NCBI GenBank assembly: GCA_024500155.1
Contig: CM044869.1
Location: forward strand, 32,052,501 to 32,116,500
Reading direction: 5' to 3'
Length of the DNA: 64,000 nt
Source of the DNA: Chenopodium formosanum
Taxonomy: Eukaryota; Streptophyta; Magnoliopsida; Caryophyllales; Amaranthaceae
This document shows, in pieces, positions 23,549-34,703 of the stretch; position 1 is the stretch's first letter, and each line of letters starts with the position of its first letter. Under the pieces are notes generated by a model that saw only the letters and a list, made by a program, of their open reading frames with translations, had not been told where the DNA came from and searched no databases. The position numbers and the translations under genes were made by a program.

Positions 23549-23665
23549 ATGGCATTAGTGCTTTTCTATAGTTGTTGAGTCTATTTCATTTTATTTGAAA
23601 AAACAGAAAAAGATTTTTCCCTTTTGGGCTACATTTGTAGCTGTGCTACTAATATTTTCTTTTGA

Positions 23666-25740
23666 GTGTGCATGCGTAGAGTACGTGATCGGATTCTAGT
23701 GCCATTTGATCCGGAAATTGAGAGGACCATAACAAAGATAAGGGTTGCTAATAGTTCCTTAAGCTCAAGTCCCTCAAGAGAGGAAGACCATCAAGAAGAA
23801 GAAGAACGAGAAAACATGGTTGCTAATCCGAGAGTAGCATTGAAGGAGTTGGGAACTTCGGGAGCCTATAGGTTTGAAAGAGGAATTGGTCCTCCCATGA
23901 CACCGGCAAATGACTTTGAGATTAGATTGGCGATGATTACATTGATAGATAGGCGACAATTTAATGGAGCCAGGCATGAGAGTCCCCTCAACCATCTCAA
24001 GGTATTTGAGAAGTATTGCAATACCATTAAGGTGAATGGGGTTACTCAAGAATTCATTCGTCTTAAGCTCTTCCCTTTCTCTCTCATTGGACGTGCTTTG
24101 GAGTGGTTGGACAAAGAGGTGAAACCAAACTCCTTAAGGACTTGGGATGATGTGACCAAAGAGTTTTTATCTAGGTTATACCCACAAAAGAAGACGGCCA
24201 AAGCAAGGGCATTCATTCAAAGCTTCAAACAAAAGGGGAATGAGAGCCTATATGAGGCATGGGAGAGGTATAAAGAGTATCAAAGAGAGTTCTCACATCA
24301 TGGGATTCCCACCTATCAAATCATCCCAATTTTCTATGGCATTCTAACCCCTCAAGGAAAATCTTGCCTTGATGCCGGAGTCGGAGGACCTATCATGAAC
24401 AAGATGGAAGATGAGGTGCTAGACGTAATTGAAGATGTGTTAAGGTATCAGATTGATTGGCAAGAAAGTGAGAGGGAATCGACAAGCAAAAGCGGTTCAA
24501 CGGTGTATTCTATTGATCACCTTAATGCCATCAACAATTTATCCTCACAAATATCAAATTTGGGGAGGAGATGACCTCGATCAAAGCAAATCTTGAGAGT
24601 GCTTCACAAGCACCAATTCTTCCCTTCCAAAATAAGGGGAGAGGTACATTCTCCAACTCTACTCCTCTTTCTACATCAAACAATATGCCAAATGGTTGTC
24701 TATTTTGTGATGTTTGTGAGTCATATGAACATGATGCCTCTAATTGTTCTCGTGCTTTTGTTGATAATTGTGATGATGTCGATAATAATGATAATGAACA
24801 TGTGAATTTTGTCTCCAACAACAACAATAGGCCAAGATTTGATGGCCAAAGGAACAATGGGAAGAGGAATTTCAACCAATAAGAAAACTTTGATAACTAT
24901 AACCAAAATGGAGGTTATAGAAACCAAGGAAATCAAAATTTCCGAGGTAACTATAACAATCATTGCTATAGTAATCAAAGTCAAGGTCAAGGGTATGGAA
25001 ACCAAAACAAAAATCATGGTTATGGTAATCATCACCAAAACTATGGCTTAAACCAAAACCGAGGGAATTAAAGCAACCAAAATAGGGGCAATTTTCAAAA
25101 CAACAATCAAAGGGGACACCCACCCGGTTTTGCTCCAAGAACTCAAGGCAATGGTGAAAATTCCTACAGCCAACCTTCATCTTCCAAGACTACTTTGGAG
25201 GAAATCATTGAGAACCAAACGAAAATCTTAAACACATACATGTCGATGAGCGACAAGATGTTCAATGAGATGATGACACATAGAAAAATGCTTGAACACC
25301 AAATTTTTCAACTTGTCAATGCCTTGAAAGACCAAGCAAGGCCTTATTCTTTACCCTCTCAATGCCTAGATCCTAAGAGACCCGTTAATTACATTGTTAC
25401 AAGGAGTGGTAAGGTAGTTGAGGAAAGTTTGCCTAGGAAGAGTAAGGCTAAGAAGGTTTCCAAGGAGGTTTTGGTTGAGGATGAGGGAGATGGTGCATCT
25501 TTGATTGAGGTAGTGGTAGAAACACCTAGGGAGGTGAAAGAAGAGAAAAAAGTTGTGAAACCCAAGCTTCCCTATCCACAAAGATTCATGAGACACAAAT
25601 TGGATGAACAATTTGGAAGATTTATTGAGATGCTCAAACAACTTCATCTTTTTCTACCATTTACCGATGTCATCACCCAAATGCCAAATTATGGAAAATT
25701 CCTTAAGGACATGTTGAGTGGAAGAAGAACTTGTGATGTT
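23666..25740 (+). pseudogene. Gag of Athila element 2
   Basis: An open stretch of 302 codons (23666-24574) holds the gag core: RVALKELGTSGAYRFERG, SPLNHLKVFEKYCNTIKVNG, RLKLFPFSLIGRALEWLD and WERYKEYQREFSHHGIP. After a frame change at 24571 the next part carries an intact zinc knuckle CDVCESYEHDASNC (CX2CX4HX4C), then an Asn-rich tract broken by stops at 24880 and 25069. The C-terminal part restarts at 25195 (EEIIENQTKILNTYMSM) and includes LPYPQRFMRHKLDEQFGRF. It is better preserved than gag of Athila 1. Confidence 0.87.
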
Positions 25741-26692
25741 GTAGAGACGGTCAACTTGACCGAGAATTGTAGTGAAATTATAATGAACAAGATGCCACCT
25801 AACTTTAAAGACCCCGGAAAATTTTCAATCCCTTGTGCTATCTATAAGATGCAAATTGATAGTGCCTTATGGGACTTAGGAGCCAGTGTTAGCCTTATGC
25901 CATATTCGGTCTATCAAAAACTTTAGTTAAGGGAACTTTTGCCTACCAACATTACCTTGCAATTAGCCGATAAATCAATCAAGTTTCCAAAGGCTAAGAA
26001 AATTTGTGATTTTGGTGGATTTTGTGGTTCTTGAAATGGACGAAGATGCTAGCATTCCTATCATACTTGGTAGACCTTTTCTTGCTACCTTGGGTGCCAT
26101 GATTGATGTTAAGAGTGCTAAAATTTCGCTTAAGGTAGGAGATGAGGTTATTGAATTTGACTTGATTAAATGTATGAAGTATCCATGTTCTTCCTTGAAA
26201 AATTGTATGATGATTGACTCTCTTGATCATGTTGTGTCTTCTATGCATGAGAAATTGCTCACCTCTAATGATGTTCTTCGGAATGTCTTGTAGAATAAGG
26301 AAAAGATAGGTGCTCCTAGCAAGAAGATGGCATTGTATGAGGATTTTCTAAATGGAGGCATTAAAGACGTGGGTGAGCAAATATGCATGAAGATCACTAG
26401 AAAAGAAGCGTTGCAAGTTGCTACAACGAAGGAAGGTAAAGGTGTTCTTATGGTTAAGCTCAAACCTCTTCCATCACCCCTTAGGTATGAATTCTTAGGC
26501 CATAACTCAACTTTTCCCGTGATTGTTAGTTCCTCCTTGATTGAGAGCCAAGCTCAAGAGTTGTGTGGTATGTTAAGAAAGCACCAAAGTTCTTTAGGCT
26601 ATACCATTGATGACCTCAAGGATATAAGCCCCGCTTTATGTATGCACCATATCACTCTTGAGGATAACGCCTCACCTAGCATTGTGAGATAA
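25741..26692 (+). pseudogene. Protease and protease-RT linker of Athila element 2
   Basis: The retropepsin-like part shows SALWDLGASVSLMPYSVY (active-site DLG), interrupted by a stop at 25924. It continues in another frame with IPIILGRPFLATLGAMIDV (26006-26293) and the linker to RT (26327-26692), ending MHHITLEDNASPSIVR. At least three breaks. It aligns well with 16547-17455. Confidence 0.85.
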
Positions 26693-26880
26693 TGAAAGCT
26701 TCACCCTCAAATGGGAGAAGTAGTTAAGAAGGAAATCACTAAGATATTGGATGCGGGAATCATATTTCTCATCTCTAGCTCAAGGTGGCTTTCCCCGGTC
26801 CACGTTGTCCCAAAGAAAGGAGGCATGACCGTTGTAGAGAATGAGAAAGGTGAGCTCATTCCTACAAGAATGGTCACGGG
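26693..26880 (+). pseudogene. RT start of Athila element 2, truncated
   Basis: Encodes the beginning of RT (WLSPVHVVPKKGGMTVVENE) and stops where homology is lost at 26880. No catalytic motif is present. Confidence 0.8.
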
Positions 26881-27475
26881 AAAATAAAATAAATAAAATA
26901 AATATCCTAGGGCTCAAACTCGGCTCGACTTGATTCGGTCAACAAAACATGACCCAATAAACAAGATTCAACAATTCGACTTCAACACTAACAAGAACAA
27001 GAAACAATTAAACAAGAATAATAATGGACTAATGGGTCATGGGCCATGAGACTTCTTTTTAAAAAGTAAAAGCTAAGAAAACTTTGTTTGAGGACAGACT
27101 CTGGAGTATATTTTTATAATGTATAGGTCAAGTGAGTTAATGTATAGATTTTAGAATATATTTTAAGAAATAATATAAAGTTAATTTTATTGATGTATAA
27201 AATAATACAAGTATATATTTTTTTTCTTATTAAAAATAATAATCGAATTATTCACAAACTTATTGAGCTAGCTCGGCACGTTAAGTCTCGAGCCGAGCCC
27301 AAATTTAAGATGAGATTCAGCGAGCTGAGCTTTGACCGGGCCAAGCCCCAACTATTCACGAACAAGCCAGCTCGTTTAGCACCTCTATGTAGATTAATTC
27401 ACTACGGTTTTCTAACATTCACTTTCATGTGTGGTTACCAGTAGTTCTAAACAAATGTACAACAGGTGTAATTTT

Positions 27476-27511
<36 letters not shown>

Positions 27512-28082
27512 ATAAATAGGAAATTTATTTCCTCAAATTGTATCCTGACTTTAAAATTTAAGATATAAGTAAATTTGAATCTAAAGGTGGATCAACAGGT
27601 CCTAATTATTGTGAATATGTTCGACCCTCTTTAATCTCTTTATTCTTTTTTCTTTTTAAGGAGATAGCTTTGTCTACCTTTCATCTTTATATTCCTCTTT
27701 CATTTTATCTTTATTATAACTATGTAACTACGTTGACCCTTCTCCTTTTCTTTTGATCTGCTATTTATCCTTCCTCTAGGCTGAAAATCCTCTATCCAAA
27801 GCGAATCAATAATGAAATAGTGATAGAAATAGTGCTAGAAGAAGATTTGAAAAACTAGATCTATTGAAACTAACAGATTATCGTATGTAAATATGAGCTG
27901 AAATGAACTAAACATGATCGAAAACATGTAACAAATGATTTATCACTAGACATAACACGGCTCAAATTAAATTTGATCAAACAATTATTACAAGTAATAA
28001 TATCCATCAATTTTTAAAATTTGATATTCGGATGGAGTACTTATAAAGCATGTTATCTGTGGATGTTACTTTGCTATTGTAG
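26881..28082. other. Intergenic DNA upstream of the dehydrogenase exons
   Basis: No coding sequence recognised, and the expected first exon of the dehydrogenase gene (about 45 residues) was not found. Holds A/T-rich simple sequence at the Athila 2 junction (26881-26910), a stretch rich in 'gagctcgagccgagcc'-like words (27265-27390) of the kind seen in plant dispersed repeats, and an uninterrupted T tract (27478-27507). Confidence 0.55.
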
Positions 28083-28519
28083 GGAAAGGTAGCATTGGTA
28101 ACAGGAGGTAACTCAGGCATAGGAAGAGCAGTATGCTATTACTTTGCTTTAGAGGGTGCAACAGTTGCTTTCACTTATGTTAAAGGGCCTGAAGATATAG
28201 ATGCAAATGACGCCTTAAATTTGATCAAACAAGCCAAAACAAACGATGCAGGTGAACCCATTGCCATTCCAGCTGATTTCCAAGGCGGCGGCGAAGCCAA
28301 ATGCAAGGAAGTGATCGATACGGTGGTTACCCAGTTTGGACGTATCGATGTCTTGGTGAATAATGCAGGAGTACAATACTATAAAGAGAACATTGAAGAG
28401 ATAACTGAGGAGCAGCTAAGAATGACATGAAATCTACTTTTTTGCCTATTTCTTCTTGGCAAAGCAAGAATTCCCTGAAATTAATATAATCTATCAATTA
28501 TAAGTTCTACTATGATACC

Positions 28520-28546
28520 ATATATATATATATATATATATATATA
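28520..28546. repeat. (TA)n microsatellite in the dehydrogenase intron
   Basis: Thirteen TA dinucleotides within the 200-bp intron 28464-28663. Confidence 0.9.
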
Positions 28547-29182
28547 AGCAGAAAAATATTGTTCGACAAGACAACAAAATCTCAAATGAACGTGAATGGC
28601 TTCATCTACTTAAGGACTGGAAAACGTTTTGTATATGATATTGTGATATAATCCGATGTGCAGGAATTCACTGAAGCACATGAAAGAGGGAAGTAGCATC
28701 ATTAACACAACCTCTATTGTGGCATACATAGGTAAGGAAGAATTGCTTGACTACAGCACCACCAAAGGAGCCATTGTTTCCTTCACCAGAAGCCTCAGCC
28801 TCCAACTCGCCAAACGAAAAATCCGAGTGAATGGCGTAGCACCAGGCCCTATTTGGACTCCTCTACAAGTTGCTTCGTATCCTGCGGATAAAATCGTAAC
28901 TTTTAGTTCAACCATGCCAATGGACAGAGCAGGAGAACCTTATGAATTAGGACCAAGCTTTGTTTTCCTCGCAAACAACGAGTGTTCATCCTACATCAGT
29001 GGCCAGGTCCTGCATCCTAATGGTACGTTATGGTTGTACTTGTGTCAATGGTCTCACATCTATATTTAGTTATCTACATGACTATATATCTATATATACT
29101 TAAATTCTAGTTTATTCATAACTTATATTCTTCTAAATGTAACTAAATACGAAGTATGTTGATGTCCCTACAAAAATTAATA

Positions 29183-29440
29183 CTCCCTATATCCTTAAAT
29201 GTTTGGTACATTTGCTTTTTCGCGGTCTTCAAGACGCATATTTGACTATAAATATCTTTAATTTTGTATTATTAAAAATTACGAACTTTACATATTTAGA
29301 AACTACACTTTATAACGAATCAAATAAGATCTCAATTGATAGGGTTCTAAGATATATATCTTAATGAGAATTAATGGTTAAAGATACCAGAATTTGACCT
29401 CAAAAAGGCAAATGTTGCAAACATTAGTGGACGGAAGGAA
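29183..29440. mobile_element. Stowaway-like MITE, degenerate
   Basis: 258 bp between TA dinucleotides (29181-29182, 29441-29442). The left end is ctccctatatcc, followed by AATGTTTGGTACATTTGC; the right end in reverse complement is ttccttccgtcc, followed by AATGTTTGCAACATTTGC. The imperfect inverted ends and the TA target fit a Tc1/mariner-derived Stowaway MITE. Confidence 0.75.
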
Positions 29441-29612
29441 TATAACTCTTACTTTTCCATCACAAAAAGCTACTCACTTTCTTCTCTTTCATCCATAGAG
29501 ATTATTATAAACTATGACGTAATATATCTTATACCCCATTTCTCATTCGTCCTAAAGTCATATGCCCAAACAAATGTGTAATTATTATTAGAGGGGGATT
29601 ATTAAACATATA

Positions 29613-29931
29613 CTCCCTCCGTAACTGAATACTAGCAACAAATGGTCTAGGGGAGTTTTCTAGGCAAAATTTGTTAAATATAGATAAAGGTGAGTGATTA
29701 GGTAGATTAGAAGAGAGAAAGCAAATGGGAGAGAGGAGAAAAGAGAGGGAAAATAGAAAAAAGGACAAAAAAAAAAGAGGTAAACAAATATTTTTTTGTG
29801 GGGACCAATCCACACTTGCCCCACTTTCATAAGGTATAATTTGTCAAAAATAGAATGTATATGAATTGTTGCTAGTATTGTGTTATACCTATTTTTTGGC
29901 AATTGTTGCTAGTATTGTGTTACGGAGGGAG
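29613..29931. mobile_element. Stowaway MITE
   Basis: 319 bp flanked by TA (29611-29612, 29932-29933). Left end CTCCCTCCGTAACTGAATAC, continuing TAGCAAC; right end reads CTCCCTCCGTAACACAATAC, continuing TAGCAAC in reverse complement. No coding sequence. Near the right end the 'gttgctagtattgtgtta' block occurs twice (29868 and 29904). Confidence 0.9.
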
Positions 29932-30006
29932 TACTACGGTCTGTTGATGGAATTCGCATTGGGAAAAAAGTCAAAAATAAATCCATCAATAGCAAGTTAA
30001 GAACTA

Positions 30007-31180
30007 CTCCCTCCGTCACGAATAAATGGCAACAGTTTCCGTACATGGGTGTCACATATAAATGGCAACAATTTCTTAACTTTCCTTTTTGAGGAAGTTT
30101 TTAGGCTTGAATTTACATATTTACCCTTACTAACATCACTTAACAAAATTAATAATTTCTAATAACAATTAATCAACAACAAATAAAACATACGAAGTAT
30201 TACCAACTAATTAATTTTAATCCACTCTCAACAAACATATTCTTAACCACCCCCTCTCTCTCTCTCCTCACCACTCACCACCACCTTTCTATCTCTCTCT
30301 TCTCTCACCTTCTCTCTCCTCAGTCCTCACCCCCTCTTCCTTTCTCTCCTCACCTCTCATCACCCTCTCCCTCCCCCTCTCTCTCTCGTCAACTCTCCTC
30401 CTTAGCACCACAACCACCGCCGGCGTTTTAACACCACCGCCACCACGTACCTTAAGACCACCGCCACCATCTTAAGACTACCTACACCGCCGTCACCTCC
30501 ACTCAACCACTACACCGAGGTTCTCTCTCTCTCTCTCCTCGATCTACTCTCTTCCTCTCCACGATCTACTCTCTCTCTCCTCGAAGGTTTGGGGTTTGTG
30601 GGTGTGGTTCTAGGTTTGTGGGGTTGTGGTTGTTGTTCTGATTTGTGGGTTGTGGGTTGGGGTTTGGGGTTAGGGGTTGTGGTTGGCGGTTTAGGGTTGT
30701 GGGTTGGGGGTTTGTGGGTTAGTGGGTTGTGGTTTGTCGGTTTGGGGTTGTCGGATTGGGGTTTGTGGGTTGTCGGTTTGGAGTTGTGTTTGTGGGTTGT
30801 GGGTGCATGTGGTTGTGGGTTTCGTTTTGGTTGGTGGTGGTGGCGCTAGTCGGCGGTTGGTGGGTGGTAGTTTGCGGTGGTGGCAGTTTGCGGAGGTGAA
30901 CAATTTACGGTGGTGGCGACGCTGTGGTGTGCAGGGCTGTGGTGGTACACGTCTATGCTGACGGTACAGGTGAGTGGTGGTGGTGAGCAGGTTTTGGTGG
31001 TGGTTAGCAGGTTGTAGGATGTTGGTGGTGGTCAGCAGCTTAGTTTATCACTTTATCCTACACTTTCTCTCTCCTCCTATCATTAATCATCTTATTAATT
31101 TCCTCTGATTTATCTAATCCTTATTTTGCATTGGAGTGCGTGAAATGGCAAATGTTGCCATTTATCCGTGACGGAGGGAG
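30007..31180. mobile_element. Long Stowaway-like element
   Basis: 1,174 bp flanked by TA (30005-30006, 31181-31182). The ends CTCCCTCCGTCACGAATAAA and CTCCCTCCGTCACGGATAAA (reverse complement) are both followed by TGGCAACA- or TGGCAACAT-type sequence, giving a terminal inverted repeat near 28 bp with one mismatch. The interior is unusually asymmetric: a pyrimidine-rich half (30240-30590, CTCTCT and CCACC runs), then a G/T-rich half (30585-31030, GGGTTGTGG-type words). No transposase seen. Much longer than a usual Stowaway MITE. Confidence 0.87.
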
Positions 31181-31730
31181 TACTATTTACTAGTTGTAGA
31201 CTTGTAGTCAAAGTGATATTCCCATTTTCTTGATTTGCAAATATGGTAAATAGTTCTTATAAAGGTAGATTACATCATCCTTTCAAGATGTTATCCATGA
31301 AATATTATTCTCAAGGAAAATTGGTTTGTCCAATCAAATAGATCGAGGTAAGAAGCCTTAATGAAAAAAGATTAAAACATAAATTTAAGAAAAATCTTAA
31401 AGCTACAACATGATGATCCACAATTTTGATCTTAGGGTTACAACATGATGATCTATAAACACGAAATTTAAGCTCATGTCATCCTCTTACACCATCATTT
31501 ATAACATCACCCACCTATCACCAATCGCCAATCGCCATCAACCTCCATTCCTCCCACACCATTGCTATAATGATTAACTTACATAAACCATCAACATTGC
31601 ATCAATTGCATGGTATACGTGCAAACTACTTATGATTACATATCAATATGATCAAATTCTCAACTCTCGTTTATAGATGATATCCTCCTAACTAGTTTAT
31701 TTTACAGGTGGAGAAATCGTCAACGGGTAA

Positions 31731-33475
31731 TCCAAGTGTATCCATCAAGACTCATAATAGATAAATATATATATAAATAAATAAATAAATTGACAAATAA
31801 GCCAATAAAGAACAGAAGAGGCTACTCCCAAGTTCAAGCACGTAGTTAAAAGTCATATGTACGAGTGATAATAATGTCGTATCGTTGGTGAAGGAGTTGA
31901 TTACTGCAGGAAGCTCCGAGCATCTCATTTCGGTTTCTGTACATGTAATTGTCATCCCACCTTTGTAACGTATTGCAGTAAAAAAAATCATGTACAACAT
32001 TACACTATGATATGAATGACATACTTTATATAAATAAAAATTATGAGATCTTAAGTGGTATCCTTTATACCAATTCCTTTTCTTAGTATTACACAAGTTC
32101 TAATCACATAATGAAATGTATCAAGTTCATCTGTTAGAGTTATATTCATATTACTTGGTTTCTAAGAAACATTAACAATTTTTACGATTTTGAATTCAAC
32201 TTCAGTTACACTAATCATCATAAACACAATAACTTTTCTAATCAAAGTCAAACTGAACCGAATATCTAATCTATTGAAATCCCAACAACTAGCCCTCATT
32301 GCAATACTATCCCCAGGATACATTGGCAAGATGAATGTGCCTTTACTCAATACTTATGGCAGCAACGGCTTAACACTGGAGGGTAATGACGAAATTTCTC
32401 ACACCAATTCACTGATTCAAGGATACAAAAGTGAAACTAGTCCCACGGTTAAAGAATCCTCTATAGAACATTAAACTTCAAGCTTGGAAATACTTGCCCT
32501 TTGTCAATCATCTTCTTCTTGGAAATAGGTTCATAGCTTCCAAACAATATTCTTATATTTGGTAACCTAATAATATATGTCAACAAAATTTTAGGCCCTC
32601 TTTTTCTATTGCACTGGCAAGAGCTCAAAATTGTGAGAAACAAAATTTATTCATCACTTGAATATTTATTATTCACAAAATGCAGAAACCTATCTATTAC
32701 CATATTCTTCTTCTAAAACAAACATTTAAAACCGACATTTCTTTCCCCCTTTTTTTTCCAACTTCTTTCTACCAAACAAGCTCTTATGAATTCAAACACC
32801 TCCACCTTACAGTTTTAATTACAACTAGATTGCAGCTCAAGCATGAAACTTAGAGGAACTAACGAAGTTATGCCGAAATGATATTATAAACACGGATTCA
32901 GAGTACTAAGCCAATCTGTGGTGCAAGTAAACAAGAATATTTCCAAATGAGAGATAAATAGAAGTATCAATTATCTTACATATGCAACCATCATAACATG
33001 AAACCCAATTACATGGCAAAATGAAGAAACCATTAACTCGGACATATATACTTATTGACATGTTAGCAACAAACAAAAAAAGCATCCCTGTAGAAATTAG
33101 ATAAATTACCACCTGCAGGAAGCGGGCACCAACATAGATTGGCCTCCTTAATAGACGTCTCTTGCAACAGTAAACACTTTCTATGAAAGCTAGATTTCGC
33201 TAACTTCACCATGATGCATCCAGTAAAACCACACTCCACCAACGTTAAGTACGTCTCTGCAGGAGATTGAAATAACTATAAGTTACACAATTGAAAGCAC
33301 TAAAAAATACCTTGTCCAAATAACAATAAACATTTGCACATAAACACGTCTATTTCTTATAAAACATGTTTGCAGTGTTATTTGTCCCACATCAAATTCA
33401 GGATAAGTAAAATTGTGCTGAAAGAAATATAGCATTGATAAAATTGGCTTGCAAAATAAATTTATCATCTTATTA
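31731..33475. other. Intergenic DNA downstream of the dehydrogenase pseudogene
   Basis: A/T-rich DNA with no recognisable gene, RNA gene or element terminus. Contains short 'ataaataaataaata' runs (31766-31790). Would include the 3' UTR of the dehydrogenase gene. Confidence 0.5.
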
Positions 33476-33482
33476 ACAGCTT

Positions 33483-33715
33483 GTTTGGGTAGCCATTGAA
33501 GAGGGAAAGGGAGGGAAGGCAGGAGGAGGGAAGGAGGAAAGGGAAGGGAGGGAGAGTCCATATCTCTCCCATAATGGAAGGATTTGGTTTATTAAAGAGG
33601 GAGGCAAGATGTACCCTTCCATTTCCCTTCCCTTCCCTCCCTCCATGTGTTATCCAAATAAGGGAAGATGAATCCCGTCCTTTCCTTTCCCTCCCCTTCC
33701 CTCTATCCAAATGAA
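33483..33715. repeat. Purine/pyrimidine foldback (MITE-like)
   Basis: A G/A-only left arm (33498-33560, AGGGAAAGGGAGGG-type) is mirrored by C/T-rich right arms (33618-33710, CCCTTCCCTTCCCTCC). The outer ends TTTGGGTAG and, in reverse complement, TTTGGATAG form an imperfect inverted repeat. Class and target duplication cannot be assigned. Confidence 0.6.
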
Positions 33716-33724
33716 GTGTAAATG

Positions 33725-34148
33725 TCTTGAATCCAGAAAAACAAAAGAGGGTCTTATAAAGTTATTAGTGATCAAAACCAAATATAAAATAAGAAACGAT
33801 CGAGTGGGGCCATTTGAGGTCTACGAACCAGTAAATGAAACTATCATCAACAATTCCAGACTAGATTCCCCACAAAATTGGCAATCTAATTGCTTAGATA
33901 GTAGGCTCTCATTGCTTGAACATTGGAAAGCCTTGGACATTATGAAGCCTTATCCATAACCAGCCATCTATAGACCATTTTTCACCAAAGTAGCATCTTT
34001 AATAAGCTCTTTTGGCTAAGCCTCTAGGTGTAAAACACTTACATGAACATGGTTTGTCATGTGACTTCAATTTCTGCAACTGATTGATATTAAAACACTA
34101 TGCAATATGACCACAAGACAAGTGCAAACAAATAATTTTGAAGTCCTA
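33725..34148. repeat. 424-bp host direct duplication, left copy
   Basis: Matches 52272-52694 with about eleven differences (roughly 2.6% by eye), and ends 1 bp before the CRM-like 5' LTR. Unique host-like sequence continues leftward only from this copy and rightward only from the other, so the pre-insertion locus had a single copy. Confidence 0.9.
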
Positions 34149-34149
34149 C

Positions 34150-34687
34150 TGATGAGGATCAAGAAGCATCTAGAACTACTAAAAGTGGCAAGATTTATCT
34201 CAGTACAATTTATGATCAAGTTCCAACTTATGAGCCAATTGAGATCGTTCTTGACACTATGAGATTCGGATTGGACTCTCTTGGAAAGTCGGCTTTTGTC
34301 ACGTGTGTTGCATGGATTGAAGCTTAGAGAGTAGCATTAGACTTTCACACTATCTTTAATGCTTTATTTTATTTTTCTAGCTAGCATGGTTTTACCATAA
34401 CTCTTCTAGTGTGGGTTTTACATGTTAGATTATTTTTTAATTTGCTTGTTAGCTTCCTCGTTTAGTTAGGTTTCCTTAGGTTGTATTATAAATACATATG
34501 CCACGACTCATTGAAGGGTGGACGTTTATGAATTAATTTGATTTGCTTAAGTTTATCTTGGCTTATAATTGTTGTTTGAGACTAGCTTGACTAGGGAATT
34601 AAGGTCGTTGCCCTTAATTCACCCTTAGAATCGTTGCTTCTAGGGTTTTGGTTCGTTGATTACAGCATTGGATCACCTAGATCCACA
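34150..34687 (+). repeat. 5' LTR of the CRM-like element
   Basis: Begins TGATGAGGATC, which is also pol coding sequence in the 3' copy. TATA-like 'tattataaatacat' at 34484-34497. The end is placed at CACA (34687), just before the primer site TTGGTATCAGG. Confidence 0.8.
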
Positions 34688-34690
34688 TAA

Positions 34691-34703
34691 TTGGTATCAG
34701 GTT
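34691..34703 (+). other. Primer binding site of the CRM-like element (tRNA-iMet type)
   Basis: TTGGTATCAGGTTC matches the first ten bases of the usual TTGGTATCAGAGC complement of initiator tRNA-Met and then diverges. Confidence 0.65.

Larger units (their letters stand above)
21958..26880 (+). mobile_element. Athila-type element 2, 3'-truncated
   Basis: 5' LTR, tRNA-Asp-type primer site, gag, protease and the first codons of RT in + orientation. It ends abruptly at 26880, after the sequence matching VENERGEIIPTRT of Athila 1, in A/T-rich non-element DNA. No 3' LTR is present in the window. It inserted in pol of Retand-like C. Confidence 0.88.
28083..31730 (+). pseudogene. Short-chain dehydrogenase, 'glucose and ribitol dehydrogenase'-like, broken
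   Basis: An NAD(P)-dependent oxidoreductase of the SDR family in its plant seed-type form. Exon blocks: 28083-28463, 28664-29032 and 31708-31730. The first starts after a 'ttgctattgtag' acceptor at GKVALVTGG and carries the cofactor loop TGGNSGIG and the NNAG motif. The second has the catalytic Ser (IINTTSIVAY) and YxxxK (DYSTTKG), then NGVAPGPIWTP. The 23-bp last exon completes the typical C-terminus NGGEIVNG and stop. Broken points: no first exon (about 45 residues), and a frameshift with TGA at 28428 before the YFFLAK segment. The intron at 28464-28663 begins GCAAGA rather than GT. The last intron is 2.7 kb and filled with MITEs. Probably a pseudogene, unless the frameshift is a sequence error and exon 1 lies farther upstream. 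Confidence 0.88.

Noticed and set aside
28467..28676. Insertion of a small element with a 15-bp target duplication in the dehydrogenase exon
   Set aside because: A GC-AG intron reading joins the protein exactly with homolog-like sequence, and no poly-A or terminal repeats of a SINE or MITE are visible. The repeat is reported as an intron-border oddity instead.
30589..30961. Gly/Trp/Val-rich open frames in the long Stowaway element
   Set aside because: G/T-only composition suppresses stop codons; no domain.
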